Below are positions 32,302-44,060 of a DNA stretch of 64,000 nt, one piece after another. The stretch is from Hydrangea macrophylla (Eukaryota; Streptophyta; Magnoliopsida; Cornales; Hydrangeaceae). The notes beneath the pieces are model-generated. The model searched no databases. It worked only from the letters and a program-made list of their open reading frames with translations, and was not told where the DNA came from. The position numbers were made by a program, and so were the translations under genes. How positions within the stretch are numbered: the stretch's first letter is position 1; every line of letters starts with the position of its first letter. The DNA lies in the NCBI GenBank assembly GCA_033977485.1, contig CM066983.1, forward strand, positions 62,925,010-62,989,009, given 5' to 3'.

Positions 32302-33819
32302 AAAATGTTGGGACACCTTGATGACTTTGAGGTTCATTACTTTGTTTACTTTAACCGCTCAACCGTCACTTTTGAATCGAATTTTGGATGTACAAAAATC
32401 CGATGTTGAGACCGCATCCTTGAAATCTCATATGCTTAATGGAGATTGGGGGAAGGGTTGGACTTTTGATAATGATAGAGGTTTGAGGTTCCGAAACCGA
32501 GTTTTCGTTCCTGTAGCTTGTCGAGCGGATGTTTTGAAAGAGTTTTACCATTCCTGTTTCGCTATTCATCTTAGGGTTTAAAAATGTACCATGGTTTACG
32601 CCGTCAGTATTGGTGGAAAGGCTTGAAAAGAGCAGTTGTTGAGTTTGTTGCTAGTTGTCCAGTTTGTCAGCAAGTAAAGGCCGAGCACCAGAGACCCGCA
32701 GGTTTGTTACAACCTCTCCCTATTCCCGAGTGGAAGTAGGAGCATTTTACTGTGGACTTTGTTACAGAACTTCCTAGGACCTTGCATAAGCATAATGCTA
32801 TTTGGGTTATTGTGGACCGTTTGACTAAATCGACGCATTTCTTGCCGATTAAGGTAACTGACATCGCAGACACTCTTAGTATGATCTACATCTGAGAGAT
32901 TGTGAAACTTCATGGTATCCCAGTTTCAATTGTATCGGATTGTGATTCAAAGTTTGTATCTCACTTTTAGCAGAGTTTGCAGAAAGCTTTAGGTACTCAA
33001 CTTCTCCTTAGTACAGCGTTTCATCCTCAGATAGATTGACAATCCGAGCACACTATTCAAATCTTAGAGGATATGTTGAGAGCTAGTGTTATGGAACTTG
33101 GAGGTAATTAGGAAGAACATTTACCGTTGTCCGAGTTTGCGTATAATAACAGTTATCAAGCTAGTATTCAGATGGCACCGTTTAAGGCATTGTATGGCCA
33201 TCTGTGTCGATCTCCTTTGTGTTGGGGTGAGGTAGGTGAGACTAATCTTCATGGACCCGATATGATTAGAGAGACGTCAAAAAATATTAAAGTGATTCGT
33301 GAAAAGTTTATTTCAGCTCAAAGTCATCAGAAATCGTATGCCGATCGTCATCGTCGACCACTTGAGTTTGAGGTTGGTGATCATGTGTTTCTGAAGGTTT
33401 CACCCCGTCGTGGGTTGCAGTGATTTGGTCAGAGTGGTAAGTTAGCACCGAGGTTTATTGGGCCATTTGAGATCCTTGAAAGGATTGGCGCCATTGCTTA
33501 TCATTTGGCACTTCTGCCACAGTTATCGAGTGTTCACAATGTGTTCCATGTTTCGATGCTTTGTCAGTATAATCCCGATCCGCTCCATAAGCCTTATCCC
33601 AATCTGTCGCATGTACTTGATTAGACTGATTTGCCTCTTAGTGAAGTTACTTCATATGAAGAACAACCTGTTCATATTCTTGAGATGAAGGACCGTGTGC
33701 AACGAGGTAGAGTTATTCCGTTGGTGAGAATTCAGTGGAATCATCATGGTATTTTCGAGTCAACTTGGGAGGACGAGGGTGAAGCGAGGAAGAGCTACCC
33801 TCATCTATTTTTCAAGTAG
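32302..33819 (+). pseudogene. Element C integrase and chromodomain-like tail (broken)
   Basis: Two frame changes between 32300 and 32590 precede the zinc region ([12 protein letters not shown]). The DDE core is decayed: TVDFVTELPR, SIVSDCDSKF (a Cys after the Asp), and a TGA just before the QSEHTIQILEDML block, plus further stops near 32740, 32893, 32968, 33109 and 33421. The tail ends with FEVGDHVFLKVSPRRG and the chromodomain-like EQPVHILEMKDRV...IQWNHHGIFESTWEDE. It is clearly dead. Confidence 0.8.
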
Positions 33820-33941
33820 TGTAAGTTCCTTTGGGTGCTATGTGCTTTGTTGTACTTCTCCCTTTGTTGTTGTTTAAGGTGTGAGCAAGTCGTTGCTCCC
33901 TTTGCGTGATTGACATTCCGGATTCCGGGACTGAATCCTTT

Positions 33942-33955
33942 TAAGGGGGGTAGAT
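33942..33955 (+). promoter_or_regulatory. polypurine tract of element C
   Basis: TAAGGGGGGTAGAT lies directly before the 3' LTR start TGTCATG. Confidence 0.7.
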
Positions 33956-36647
33956 TGTCATGTTTTAGAATTTTATAAAGGGTATTTGGGTAATTTTTCC
34001 TTTGCTGTTGTGGACTCTTATTTAATTGACTGTATATTTAATTTCAGAGCATGACTGAATTATTTTATTTGGCCTTTCATATACTTTGAAATTTATTTCT
34101 GTGCCTATGGATGTGTTTATTTAATTTTTGGGGTTACACTGTTGGGTCAGACTGTTCGTGGGAACACCAAACATTTCATTTTTGGAACAAACTAGAGAGT
34201 GGGCCCCACCCCACTCCCTAAATCCGGCCAACTCTCCCTCCCCCCTCATTATTCACGTTTCATTCTCTCCCCCTCATTCTCTTCTTCTCTTTCAAGATTC
34301 AAGAGTCAAAAACCTTCAAAGATCTTCATTCTTCTTCCATCTCTAACTCCAAGATTTCTAGGGATTCTCAAGAACTTCACTATCTAGCATCTCTAATCAT
34401 CCTAGAGCTTGGAATCATTATTTGGTAAGCATTCTAGAAAACCACCAAATTCTAGAGTTTCACTAGATTTCAAAATTTTGGATTTTTATTGAACTTCTCA
34501 TATCTTTTATAGCTTCCTTGGAGTGTTTAGAACATCCCCTAACATTCTGAACCATTTTCCATTAGAGATTCTTAGTGTGGTAAGTTTTCAAATCTCTAAC
34601 AAATCTAGGATTTTCTAGCTTTATGTTTTCTATCCTAACCTTGGGTTGTTATTGCTTAGTGTAGTCTTCTTGAAGCATCCTTCAAGATTTGGCAAGCTTT
34701 GGAGCTACTTGGGTTTTCCTTTTCTAACTCTCTTGAATATTTCCTTGTTTGGATTTCAAAGCTTTGAGGTAGATTTACATTGTTGCATTTGCATATGTTA
34801 TGCTTGTCTAAGATGTTTTGACTACATTTGATATGCTAGGAGAGAACTTAGACACATGCATGAGGTTTTCCCAGAGTTTTGAATTTAGAGTTGTATGCCA
34901 AATTGTGAATCACATGCCTTGGTTGTACTTAGCGTGATTATGTGATGCTAGATGCGCCTAGGATGCTCCCTTTATGTGAAAAAGCATGCTAGGGCGTTAG
35001 TTTAGAAATTCTCGTTAGGAATGTTAAATTATGAAATTTAACTACATTCTTTGAGACCCTTGATATCATGTCTAACGGACTAGAACTATTGCTTAATTTA
35101 TTATAGTGGGTCATTCTTAATGTCATTGTTAACATCATATGCATTGAGGCCTAATCGGCAAGCATTCCATTTATCACAACATAAATGTTTTGTTTGAAAA
35201 AGAGAGAAAAACCCCTTGTGTGGGAATTTTATTTAAGAAATTCGGATATGGGTTGTGATGTGAGACAGAGAGAATGACCCTTAGAAACATTCAAACTCCA
35301 ACTATATTCGGTTAGCTCCCGGAAGTTGGTATGCTACACTCCTGCGCGGGTGGCTCATAGTCCGGTAATGAGAGAGGTGTGCATATATCACGCATAGCCT
35401 TGAGGCTCTAATCATTTCATTATAGCCGTGGTGGCGATCCATTGCACCTCATTCCATTTTAGTCATGGATAGCATATAGACTTGTTACAATATTTTCTAC
35501 GAGCTGTCGTTCTTATAAAAATGACAAAACATTTTTCAGGTGAGCTTGATAAGGGAAAAGGGCACTTGTGACCCGACGTGTAGACTTGACACTTTTTGTC
35601 CTATTTTGAAGACTCGTGCTTGGTTATGTATATGGATAGCTCTCTTGTGAATTTTAACTAGTTGGGGAAGTTTGTAATAGTTTAATGCTCTAACAAGGAA
35701 AATGGTTGTATTAATTTTATTACAAAACTTCCTGTACCTAAATTTCCATATTTTGATCTAGGGGGAGCCTTGTTGTAACTTTGAGGGACAAATGTTAGTC
35801 CTTGCTTTCCACACTTGTTAAACTTATTTGTATTATGTAATTATGTTTCCGAGATCGCCGCGTCTCTTTTAACGTTTTAAGCATGTGTGTTGATTTAAAT
35901 CCTTGCAGGATTCGGTTATATTTGGTTTTGTCCTTGCCGGACTTATTGCATTTAAATTAAATCCTTACCGGATTTATTCAACTTGCTTTCAAAGGAAATG
36001 TTTAAAACTTCTCTCTCCCTCAATCTCTCCCTCTCCCATTCTTCCTCTCTTTATCTCTTTCATTTCTCGTTTTTAATAAATTTTGAGTACATGAAGTTCC
36101 ATTTGGTTTAGACTCGTGTTGTATGTGGCTTAAGACTTATTTAGTCATGTATTGATGTTTAAACTTGAGGATATAGCGTAGTTGGGAATATTTCAAAATG
36201 TTGTCAAAAGAAAAAACTGTACTGTTATTTCAGTTTTCTGTCAAATTGGTACAGAAATGGAAAAAAATGCTATTTTACAAAAGTTGTGCAGAATCACATT
36301 TTACATGGATTCACGTGAACAAAGTGTGAAAATTTCAAAGACATAGCTACTTATCGATGTTTTAAAATTCAGCAACTATCTAAAAATGATCTTTGATCAA
36401 ATTTATTGTATTTTTCCTTCTCTCCTTAAACTAGTGCTTGTCCGGATAGTCTTTTAATTTAATTTTCAAATGCTTTCATCTTTGTTGGACTTGTTAACAT
36501 GTAAGCCCATTTTGGCTTATATGTTAGTGATTCATAGTTGTAGGAATCCTCGTGGGATCCCAATGTCGCTTCCGCATTTGTGATTGGATTTTAATTCTTT
36601 TCTCTCTATCTTTTCTCTTTCTTCGCGCTTCGGTTTGGGGTGTGACA
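33956..36647 (+). mobile_element. 3' LTR of element C (2692 bp)
   Basis: TGTCATGTTTTAG to GTGTGACA, aligned with 18293-20980. It is followed by ATTTG, one base different from the left flank GTTTG. Confidence 0.85.
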
Positions 36648-36667
36648 ATTTGGGTTTACAAGAGTGA

Positions 36668-36822
36668 TATAGAGAGGTAGAGAGGGAAGACATGAGAGAG
36701 ATGAGTCATGAGTACGTGATTGGGTTTAGGTTTTGGACAGATGAGAAAAAATGAGGGCATTTTTGTCCATTTTTTTGAGCTACTCTGGCATTAAAGAAAT
36801 CAGCTTGGCAATAGGGCCACCC
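36668..36822 (-). repeat. right terminal inverted repeat of the MULE
   Basis: Reverse complement starts GGGTGGCCCTATTGCC and matches 17342-17496 throughout, including the TTTCTTTAATGCCAGAG block. Flanked by TTAGCTTTT (36823-36831). Confidence 0.75.
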
Positions 36823-36831
36823 TTAGCTTTT

Positions 36832-37429
36832 CCTAAATTTTCATTGTGCCCCCTAAATTTTTCATTGTGCCCCCTCTAACTTATCTTTTTGCCCTTGGAT
36901 GGGGTTGTAAAAATAGATTAAAGATTGAGACAAAAACAAAATCCACAAACACAATCCACAAATGCATAAATGTATCTATCGGGATCCACGGACACTGTGG
37001 GGTCCACTAATGCTGTAGGATCCATAGAGTAGAGAGATAGGCACACTGTGGGATCCACTGATAATGTAAGGTCCACAGAACAGAGAGATACGTACACACA
37101 TTTATGTGTTTATAGATCGTGTTTGTGAATTTTGTTTATACACGTAGAACTACCCAAAAAAATTAATTTTCTACACATCCTCTCTCCACTACATTAATTT
37201 TTTACCTTAAAAAAATCCACTCTCTCCTTGGTCTATTTCTTCTTTTACTTCTTTTAACTTTTCCTAAAGCCAGTCTCTCTCTCCCTTCTCTCTCTTTCCT
37301 CTGCTCACTCATGATACAAAGTCTCTTTCTCTTTCTTTTTTTTTTTTTTTGTTTTGCTAAAGTAGTAAAGCTTTCTTCTCTCACTACCATATTTGTCTCT
37401 CTCTTCTCTTCTTGGTTTTAAATTACAAC
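36832..37429. other. non-coding spacer with short direct repeats
   Basis: A duplicated CATTGTGCCCCCT phrase at 36842-36880, then two loose ~60-bp repeats built on CACTGTGGGGTCCACTAAT-like words (about 36980-37100). CT-rich tracts follow, with T(16) near 37338. No gene. Confidence 0.5.
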
Positions 37430-37611
37430 AATACTAGGAGCACTAACAAATTTTACTAACACTCACACCCACACTCTATCTCTCTCCTAGTGGCACTGTT
37501 ATCTCTCTCCTAGTGGTACTGTGGGGTCCACTACAGGCCCCACAGTGCCACTAGGGGAGAGATAGAGTGTGGGTGTGAGTGTTAGTGAAATTTGCTAGTG
37601 CCCCAAGTATT
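37430..37611. mobile_element. foldback MITE, about 182 bp
   Basis: Left arm AATACTAGGAGCACTAACAA... and right arm ...TTTGCTAGTGCCCCAAGTATT are inverted repeats of about 73 bp with high identity; the left arm has an extra copy of a TCTCTCCTAGTGG phrase. No protein. The superfamily is uncertain because no clear target duplication is seen. Confidence 0.65.
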
Positions 37612-38811
37612 ACTCTTTAAATTATTGCTTGTTTAGGCAAGTATTTAGTTATGGAATAATAATATTAAAAAAAGGATTTAGTGATACGGAAGCTATTCGA
37701 ACACTCTGCAATTGTAACATAAAATGAATTCTACACATAATTCTACACATAAGTATGCATAAATAGATAAAATAAAAAAATTTGCCTCGTGGCCGCTACC
37801 CCGAACCCACGTAAGCTTGTGCCCTCCTAGACTAAATTCCTGGCTCTGCCCATGTTCACTATAATGATATAACATGTGTATCACCTGTTTGAAATGCAGA
37901 AGTAGACTCTTTACATATGCATGATATAAATTTTTTTTGGCTATTCCAATTGGACTCTAAGATCTGGCCAAAAAATTCGATTCTGCACGAACATGATCAT
38001 CTCAAATGGTAATAAAGTCAATTGGCTATAAACGCAGAAAACGAGATACATAAAGACGACACTCCCAATTAAAGAATTTTTTGATCGTCGAAGGACCTTG
38101 GACGATACAATCCCAAGAAAGAATTTGATCACGGCTTCTGCATGGAAGCGCAGACTTTTTGTCAAACACTAAAGGTTCGTTTTATGCTCAAATTGATATA
38201 TTTTTTATTTTATAAGTTCATTTTTCATAAAATTTGATGTTTTGGAATCAAAAAAATAAGATTTATCACGCGAGATCAATATTGACCATGAAATACTAAA
38301 TAAAAATTTGATAATATTTCTGTATAACAAATAAATTATCTATTTGTAGACAGATAGAATGCGGGGCAACTTGTAATTTTTTTAGGCTTAAAAGTCCAGT
38401 GCACTTACCCAATGCGCACTAGAGCCAGACTATATATAAATATATATATATATATATACTATTTGGAAAAAGCAAACAGAGTTGAAACATATTCTCTCTC
38501 CCTCTCTTTGTCTTTCTCTCTCTCCGACTCTACGCAGCTCAAGCTAAATGCCCAATCCTCAATGCCGACTCCCACTCCGCGGCTTCGCCAGACGACGGCT
38601 AAAGAAATAATACTTTTATATAAAGTATAACATATATTTTTACTTGTAGATATGTTTAAATAAACCTAGAAAAATTTATTTTGGAGACACTGCCCCTGAC
38701 CCCTTATTGTTTAAAGGGTCCCCATTGTTTAAAGGGCCCAATCTTCCAAATCTCACTTAGAACCCCAATTTCTCAGGACCATCCTGATGATACAACTCCA
38801 AGAGGTTAGCC
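37612..38811. other. AT-rich spacer
   Basis: No supportable gene. It contains a segment at 37780-37853 ending TGGCTCTGCCC that resembles the end of a common plant DNA repeat (inverted relative to 17267), a (TA)n run at 38430-38458 and CT-rich sequence at 38490-38530. Confidence 0.5.
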
Positions 38812-39443
38812 TAGGGGTGCAATTTGGCCGGAACAGAATGGAATGGAAGGTTTTGGAAAAAAATTAAATTTTTCAAAACACAAAATCATATTCTGATGCC
38901 AATTCTGAAAATTCGGAATCTCAAAATTGCATTCCGATTCTAATTTTTTCAGAAAAATCAGAATTTTCAGAAAATTTCGGAATTGGTGACTTAATCAAAA
39001 CATAATAAAAACCTAATCCTAAACATAGATTATCACTATTTCACTAGATCAGAAGCTATCAAAACCCTAATTTTTAACACAAATCACTAGATCCTAGATT
39101 CCCAATACATAAACCTAAAAGAAGAAATTTTTAGATGTAGATTTCACAAAAAATTCCAATAGATCAAGAGAGAGAGAGAGAGAGAGAGATGAAGGAAGGA
39201 ATACTTGGAAGGAGAGATGAAGCCAGACTATATATATAATCTAGGAACCTTCGACTTTGTTAAAGATTAGGCAAACCACAAGTGGTCTTTGTGATTTGAA
39301 GGAATTTTGATACTACGGGGATGGAAACTGGATCTAATTTGGGAAGTTTGATTGAAAATGATGGTAGAAGTAAGATCTTCCTTGTGAGTTTCCATTTCGA
39401 CCTCCAAATTAACCTCCTCTACCACCATGAGTATGTCTTATTC

Positions 39444-39505
<62 letters not shown>

Positions 39506-39963
39506 TGGCTCCGGCTGTGGAGGAGAAACCCTATTTTGGGTCTAATGTATATACAATTACTAAACGTCTAAACCTAATATGTGTGTATCACAACGTATGC
39601 AAATATTTTGGTAATATTTGATTGTAAGTACAAAACTCTTAACAAATTATGCTACACCTAAGTCTATGTAACTCAATTTATTTGTATGTATGTGTATCTA
39701 ATATATATATATATATATATATAAATCTACATAAATCGGAATTAGTTCGGAATAATTTTGGAATTTTTGGAACATAATTTTCAGCATCTTCGGATCATAA
39801 TTTTTGGAACAGAATTTTGAAATTCTAAATACAGTTCAGTTCCGTTCCGAGATTTTCTGAAATTTTTTGAATCGAAAATTCGGAATTCAAAAATTATTTT
39901 TAGTAGCCAAAATCAAAATATTTCGATTCGGAATCGGAATTTCAGTTCCAAATTGCAATCCTA
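38812..39963. mobile_element. non-autonomous hAT element 1 (1152 bp)
   Basis: Terminal inverted repeats TAGGGGTGCAATTTGG and CCAAATTGCAATCCTA, flanked by a perfect 8-bp duplication GGTTAGCC (38804-38811 and 39964-39971). The ends and the 8-bp duplication are diagnostic of hAT. The interior is AT-rich with many TTCGGAATT-type subterminal words on both strands and a (TC)n tract. No transposase frame. Confidence 0.85.
39445..39502. repeat. (TC)n microsatellite
   Basis: About 58 bp of pure CT dinucleotides inside hAT element 1. Reading frames through it give SLSLSL runs that are not genes. Confidence 0.95.
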
Positions 39964-40286
39964 GGTTAGCCTCGTGTTAGAAAGAACTGTGCTAAGCCCG
40001 AAATTGAAATCTCCTCTGAGGAGTTTACAGTCTAACTTATCTATGGATCTAGTAGACCTTGCACAATTCCCATGTTAAAAATAAATAAATAAATATATAT
40101 ATAATGGGAGATATACACAAAAAAGAAACAATAAAATAATTATACTAGTTTTTTTTTTGTTTGCAAAATACTGTCCTATTGGGTTTTTAAAATTCTAATA
40201 ATTTTTTAGTGTTTTAAAATGATGTTGACCTCCCTTTTAAGTGACATATTTACCTCTCTTTGGTAGTTAAATCTAACACCTCCATA

Positions 40287-41329
40287 TAGGGGTGGGCATA
40301 CTTCGGACTAACCCGAAAAATCAACCCGAATCCGAAGTTTTAACACACTTTGGTTCGGATAAAACCGAACTGAAGTTATTTTAGTTTGAAACCGAACTAT
40401 TTTACTTAATTTGGTTCATTTTTTGGTACAGAAAAAAAGTCCAGTTTGAAATCGCATATCCGAAATTTAATGAGTATATAATACAAACATGTTTGGGAAT
40501 TAGGGCTCAATCTCGAAAAATTCAAACTCTCATCTCAGACTCTCAATCTCTCATCTCTCTCTTTAAAATTGTCTCTCACTCTCAATCTCTCATCTAACAG
40601 ATCTCTCTCTCAGACTCTCACTCTCAATCTCTCATCTCTCATCTTGCTCTCCAAAATTATGGCATCACCGAATAGATCAGGCCTCCATTAGAGAACGATC
40701 TCCATTATAGAAATATCAAAAAGGGAGATTTGGGGATCTCACCAGTCACCAGTCACCACAGATCGAGATTTGGGGATCTCACCGGCCACCACTCAGTCGT
40801 TCCTCTCTCTCACTGTGTGTGTATATATATGTGTGTATGTGTATGGTGACTGTGATTGTGAGTGTGCGTGTGTGTATATATATGTGTGTGTAAGTGTATA
40901 ACAATGGGTTTTTGCTTTTCCTTTTTGATCCATAACTTAGTTGTATCTCCAACTTAGTTGTTCGGTTAGGAGCAAAGCTTTAAAAGCTCACTATTTTTAA
41001 TTTCTAAACTTATTTGTATCTCCATAACTTGTTGCTTTTGATGTTGAACTTTGACGATGAGAGAGAGGAATGATAGAAAATTGATAGATGTGTATAGAAA
41101 ATTGGGTATTTGGGTTTGCAATGGAGTTTGCTAGTTTGGCTCAAATTGGGTATTTGGCTCAAAAGTTTAAGAACCCGAAAAATCCGATCCGAACCCGAAC
41201 TAAAGGTTCGGAAACCGAGCTGAATTTTCGAAGTTTAGTTCTATCGGTACCGTTTTGATTAACCCGAACCCGATTAACCCGACCCAAACTTCACAGTTCG
41301 AACCCGAACCGACCGATTGTCCACCCCTA
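40287..41329. mobile_element. non-autonomous hAT element 2 (1043 bp)
   Basis: Terminal inverted repeats TAGGGGTGGGCA and TGTCCACCCCTA, flanked by perfect 8-bp duplication CCTCCATA (40279-40286 and 41330-41337). Subterminal AACCCGAA/TTCGGTT words repeat at both ends, as binding sites for a hAT transposase would. Interior CT- and GT-rich; no coding sequence. Confidence 0.85.
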
Positions 41330-41337
41330 CCTCCATA

Positions 41338-41789
41338 GTCCAAGTGGTGTCTTGAAATGTGACCCATCATTTGGAGCTGAATAGCTGATTTCTTAATGCC
41401 AACCTATTGAAGATGGTAGATCTAGCACAAGGCATGGTCTTTTGTTTTTGGTCTGGGCTGATAATGAGTTAAAGGGCTTGAGTTGGGCCTAAGATCTATG
41501 CCCAAGCTATGACCTCGTTCTATTTTTTCTCAAAACAAAAATATAGTAAACACCAAAAGGTCCAAAACTTAAGCGGCCTTTAAAAAACAAAAACAGAAAA
41601 AATAACCACCACCACTCCAAAATCAATGTTTTGAAAATTAGATCGTTTACTGAATCATAAAAATTTACATCTTATGCATCATTTGGAATGCTTGAAACAT
41701 GGTTAGTTTAGACCCAATTTCATATTTATACAGTATGCATTACCAAATGCGCCATTAATAGGGTGCTCTAGTAGGTTTCGATAACCCCA
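41338..41789. other. spacer, nothing recognised
   Basis: AT-rich sequence without a supportable gene or repeat structure that I can see. Confidence 0.5.
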
Positions 41790-42440
41790 TTTTTTTTGTT
41801 GCTCAATAAATAAAATTTCATTAATGAAAATCAAACCTTACAAAGAAAACTAAACAAGCAACAAAAAAAAGAGAAAAGAACAAGTAAAAGTAAAACAACC
41901 GAAGGTACAGTAGATAAATGTCCATAGAAAACACTCTGCTAGCTGCATGAGGAATCCATCACTGCACCACAAAGACCACCGCATAGAGAGATCTGGAACC
42001 CAGGACAACCTCAAACTTGTAGATAGTAAAAATCACACAAAGAAAGAAGACGACACAAAGCCAAACCTGAACTAGTGAAGTGAAGAAGCTTCACCAAAGG
42101 GGGCAACCGAATTGCTTGAAAAGCTTCCATCTATAGAAGAGAGCTCCAAAGCCACCACATAACCTAATGAAGACCAAAAAGCCAATCTACTATTGCCAAA
42201 CTGCTCTGGACAATATCTACGATCTTGAACCCAAGGAGAAGCCATGCGAGATAAGGAAAATAACCTTCACAAAGGAAGGAGAAAAATTTCACAGAGGAGC
42301 CAAACAAGCCCTTATTTAGACTGGGACAAAACATGGAGGAAGACGGTGAGAAAACAGAGAGAGAGAGAGAGAGAGAGAAAGAGGGGGGGGGGGGGGGGGG
42401 GGGGGGAGGAAGGGGTAGGCGGCTAGGTTAACATCTCTAC
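41790..42440. repeat. dispersed-repeat-like segment with GA and G tracts
   Basis: A-rich sequence beginning after a T(8) run, with many ACAAAG/CCAAAGCC phrases, ending in (GA)n and G(24). A similar style of sequence appears at 42690-43150. It looks like a truncated, minus-strand interspersed repeat but no domain can be named. Confidence 0.35.
42383..42406 (+). repeat. uninterrupted run of 24 guanines
   Basis: Directly follows a (GA)n tract. A single such run can form G-quadruplex structures and is hard to sequence, so its true length may vary. Confidence 0.9.
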
Positions 42441-42689
42441 TCTCTAACTAGAAAATCTAGAGAGAGAAGCTCTCAACCCATTTTCGTGGCTCTTTTTCGA
42501 TAACTCGAGTTAGTAAAAGAAAACTTATTATTGTTCTTATTATTGTTCGACCTAGAAAATTTATTAGCATTGAGAATCAAACCCATAACTCAAGCGTGTC
42601 CTACCGTCTAAGGAAACTTATCTAGATAGCACTTTTTTTTATTTGTGATTTAAAATTTTTTTTTACCATTAGTACTTGAAAGCACTTGA

Positions 42690-43150
42690 TACTTTTTTTT
42701 CATGCCATCATGAAATTAGTTTCATCGGAACAAAGCCAAGATTCAAAAGAAACTAATAGAAATCAAAAGAAAGAAAAATTACAAAGTAAAGCACAACAAT
42801 CTCTTGAGATGTATTGTAATCTCTAAATCCAAAGATATCTTGGACTGTGGTGAAAATCTATGATTGTGAAAAGAGCCTATCCATGAACCGATCTGACGAA
42901 AAAAATGCCAGATCTGCGATAGACAAGGTCGAATCCAACCACCAAAAAAAGAACTGAAGAGATCTACCAGAGCACAAAGTGACCAAAACAAAAAATAAAA
43001 CCCTTCTAAAGAGGGACAAAACCTTCCCAAGGAGGCACAAAACCCTCCTAAAGAGCCTAAGGAGAGACAAACAAACAAAGAGGAAGAAACCAAGGGCTCC
43101 ACCATGGCTATGGGTCGGGAGAGCCCCTGAAAAATCGACAATAGTGAGGG
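42690..43150. repeat. dispersed-repeat-like segment 2
   Basis: Includes three loosely repeated 23-27 bp phrases built on CCTTCTAAAGAGGGACAAAA (about 43000-43060). Open frames on both strands are low complexity (Leu/Phe/Cys-rich or Lys/Arg-rich) and show no family. Confidence 0.3.
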
Positions 43151-43665
43151 TTTTTAGATTTGAGAGCACTTTATACTGTACTTCTTTAGCAAAAATGAAA
43201 AATAAAAAATTTACAATATGCTTTAACAATTTCGAACTATTTAGATTTCTACATGCGGGCCAAATGTCACCCCGAAGCCAAGGTAGATGTTTGAGACATA
43301 ATTCATTGCATCTTTTACGAGCGCATTTGGTTGTGTGAAATATCTTATTTGTAAATTGTTCAATTTTAAATTAGTTGATTAATCCGTAATGACTTAATTG
43401 AAATTTTACGTGTTGTTTGGTTGGTTGGCAATCTTACACAGATAGGTAAGTGTGTGTGTATATATATATCAAACAATTCTAACCACAAGTTACTAAATCT
43501 ATGGGCCTTCAAAATTCTTCAATAAATTACAACAAAATATTTTCGCAACACAATTCCAAAGCGATAAGCCCTTAAAGTAAAAGCCATTATGTCAAACAGA
43601 CGTTTAGCCAAAAGCCTTTAAGTGAAGTACCATTAAGCTAAATATCCCTTAAGATAATTGCTCAC
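43151..43665. other. AT-rich spacer
   Basis: No gene seen; a short TGTG/TATA run at 43450-43470. Confidence 0.5.
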
Positions 43666-44060
43666 ATCATGCGCACAAGCAGTGCACAGCATGCACAACA
43701 ACACGCATGTGCTCACAGCACACCCACAGCGTGCATTGCAGCATGTGCACACCTTGCACAGCAGCACGTGGACGCACACAGGCAGCACTTAGCGTGCATG
43801 GCAATACGCACGCAGCACACGGGCAACCCCCTTTTTGCCACTCTGGAAGCCCCTACTCCGCCCCCGCATGTTGGTTACTACTTTGCACACCTGCTTAAGA
43901 ACAATTTTGAGCACTTTCGAGCACACATTTTTACGCGCATTGAAGCATACTTGTGCACATGCACATAGGCATACTTTTGCATATTTGGTCAGTCCACTTT
44001 CATACACACCACACACGTCATAGACCCCACAACCCACATTTTAATTATGCAGTCCACATT
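43666..44060. repeat. GCACAC-rich low-complexity block
   Basis: Dense GCACA/TGCAC words on the plus strand, higher in GC than its surroundings. Frames read as Ala/His/Thr/Cys runs, typical of simple sequence, not protein. Confidence 0.6.

Larger units (their letters stand above)
18293..36647 (+). mobile_element. Element C: chromovirus (Ty3/gypsy), inserted in the MULE and itself interrupted by D
   Basis: The 2.69-kb LTRs (18293-20980, 33956-36647) start TGTCATGTTT and end GTGACA. The flanks are GTTTG (18288-18292) and ATTTG (36648-36652), a 5-bp duplication with one mismatch. There is a tRNA-Met primer site, and gag to chromodomain are present but riddled with stops. The first ~220 bp of the two LTRs differ at roughly 7% of positions by eye, so it is older than B, F and D. 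Net length without D is about 10.6 kb. Confidence 0.85.
17342..36822. mobile_element. Mutator-like Pack-MULE element carrying a TMK fragment (split by elements C and D)
   Basis: Two inverted repeats of about 155 bp (17342-17496 and 36668-36822), beginning GGGTGGC, bound the region and are flanked by near-identical 9-bp duplications. With the nested C element removed, about 1.1 kb remains. The interior carries a piece of a receptor-kinase gene and no transposase, which is the definition of a Pack-MULE. Long inverted ends, 9-bp duplication and captured host exon all agree; no single one would be enough. Confidence 0.75.

Noticed and set aside
39321..39621. Overlapping ORFs with SLSLSL runs
   Set aside because: Produced by translating the (TC)n microsatellite inside a hAT element.
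42779..43338. ORFs on both strands in 42.8-43.3 kb
   Set aside because: Low-complexity, mutually overlapping shadows of a repeat-like segment; no domain recognised.
43669..44037. His/Ala/Cys-rich ORFs
   Set aside because: They come from a GCACAC-rich simple-sequence block open in several frames.
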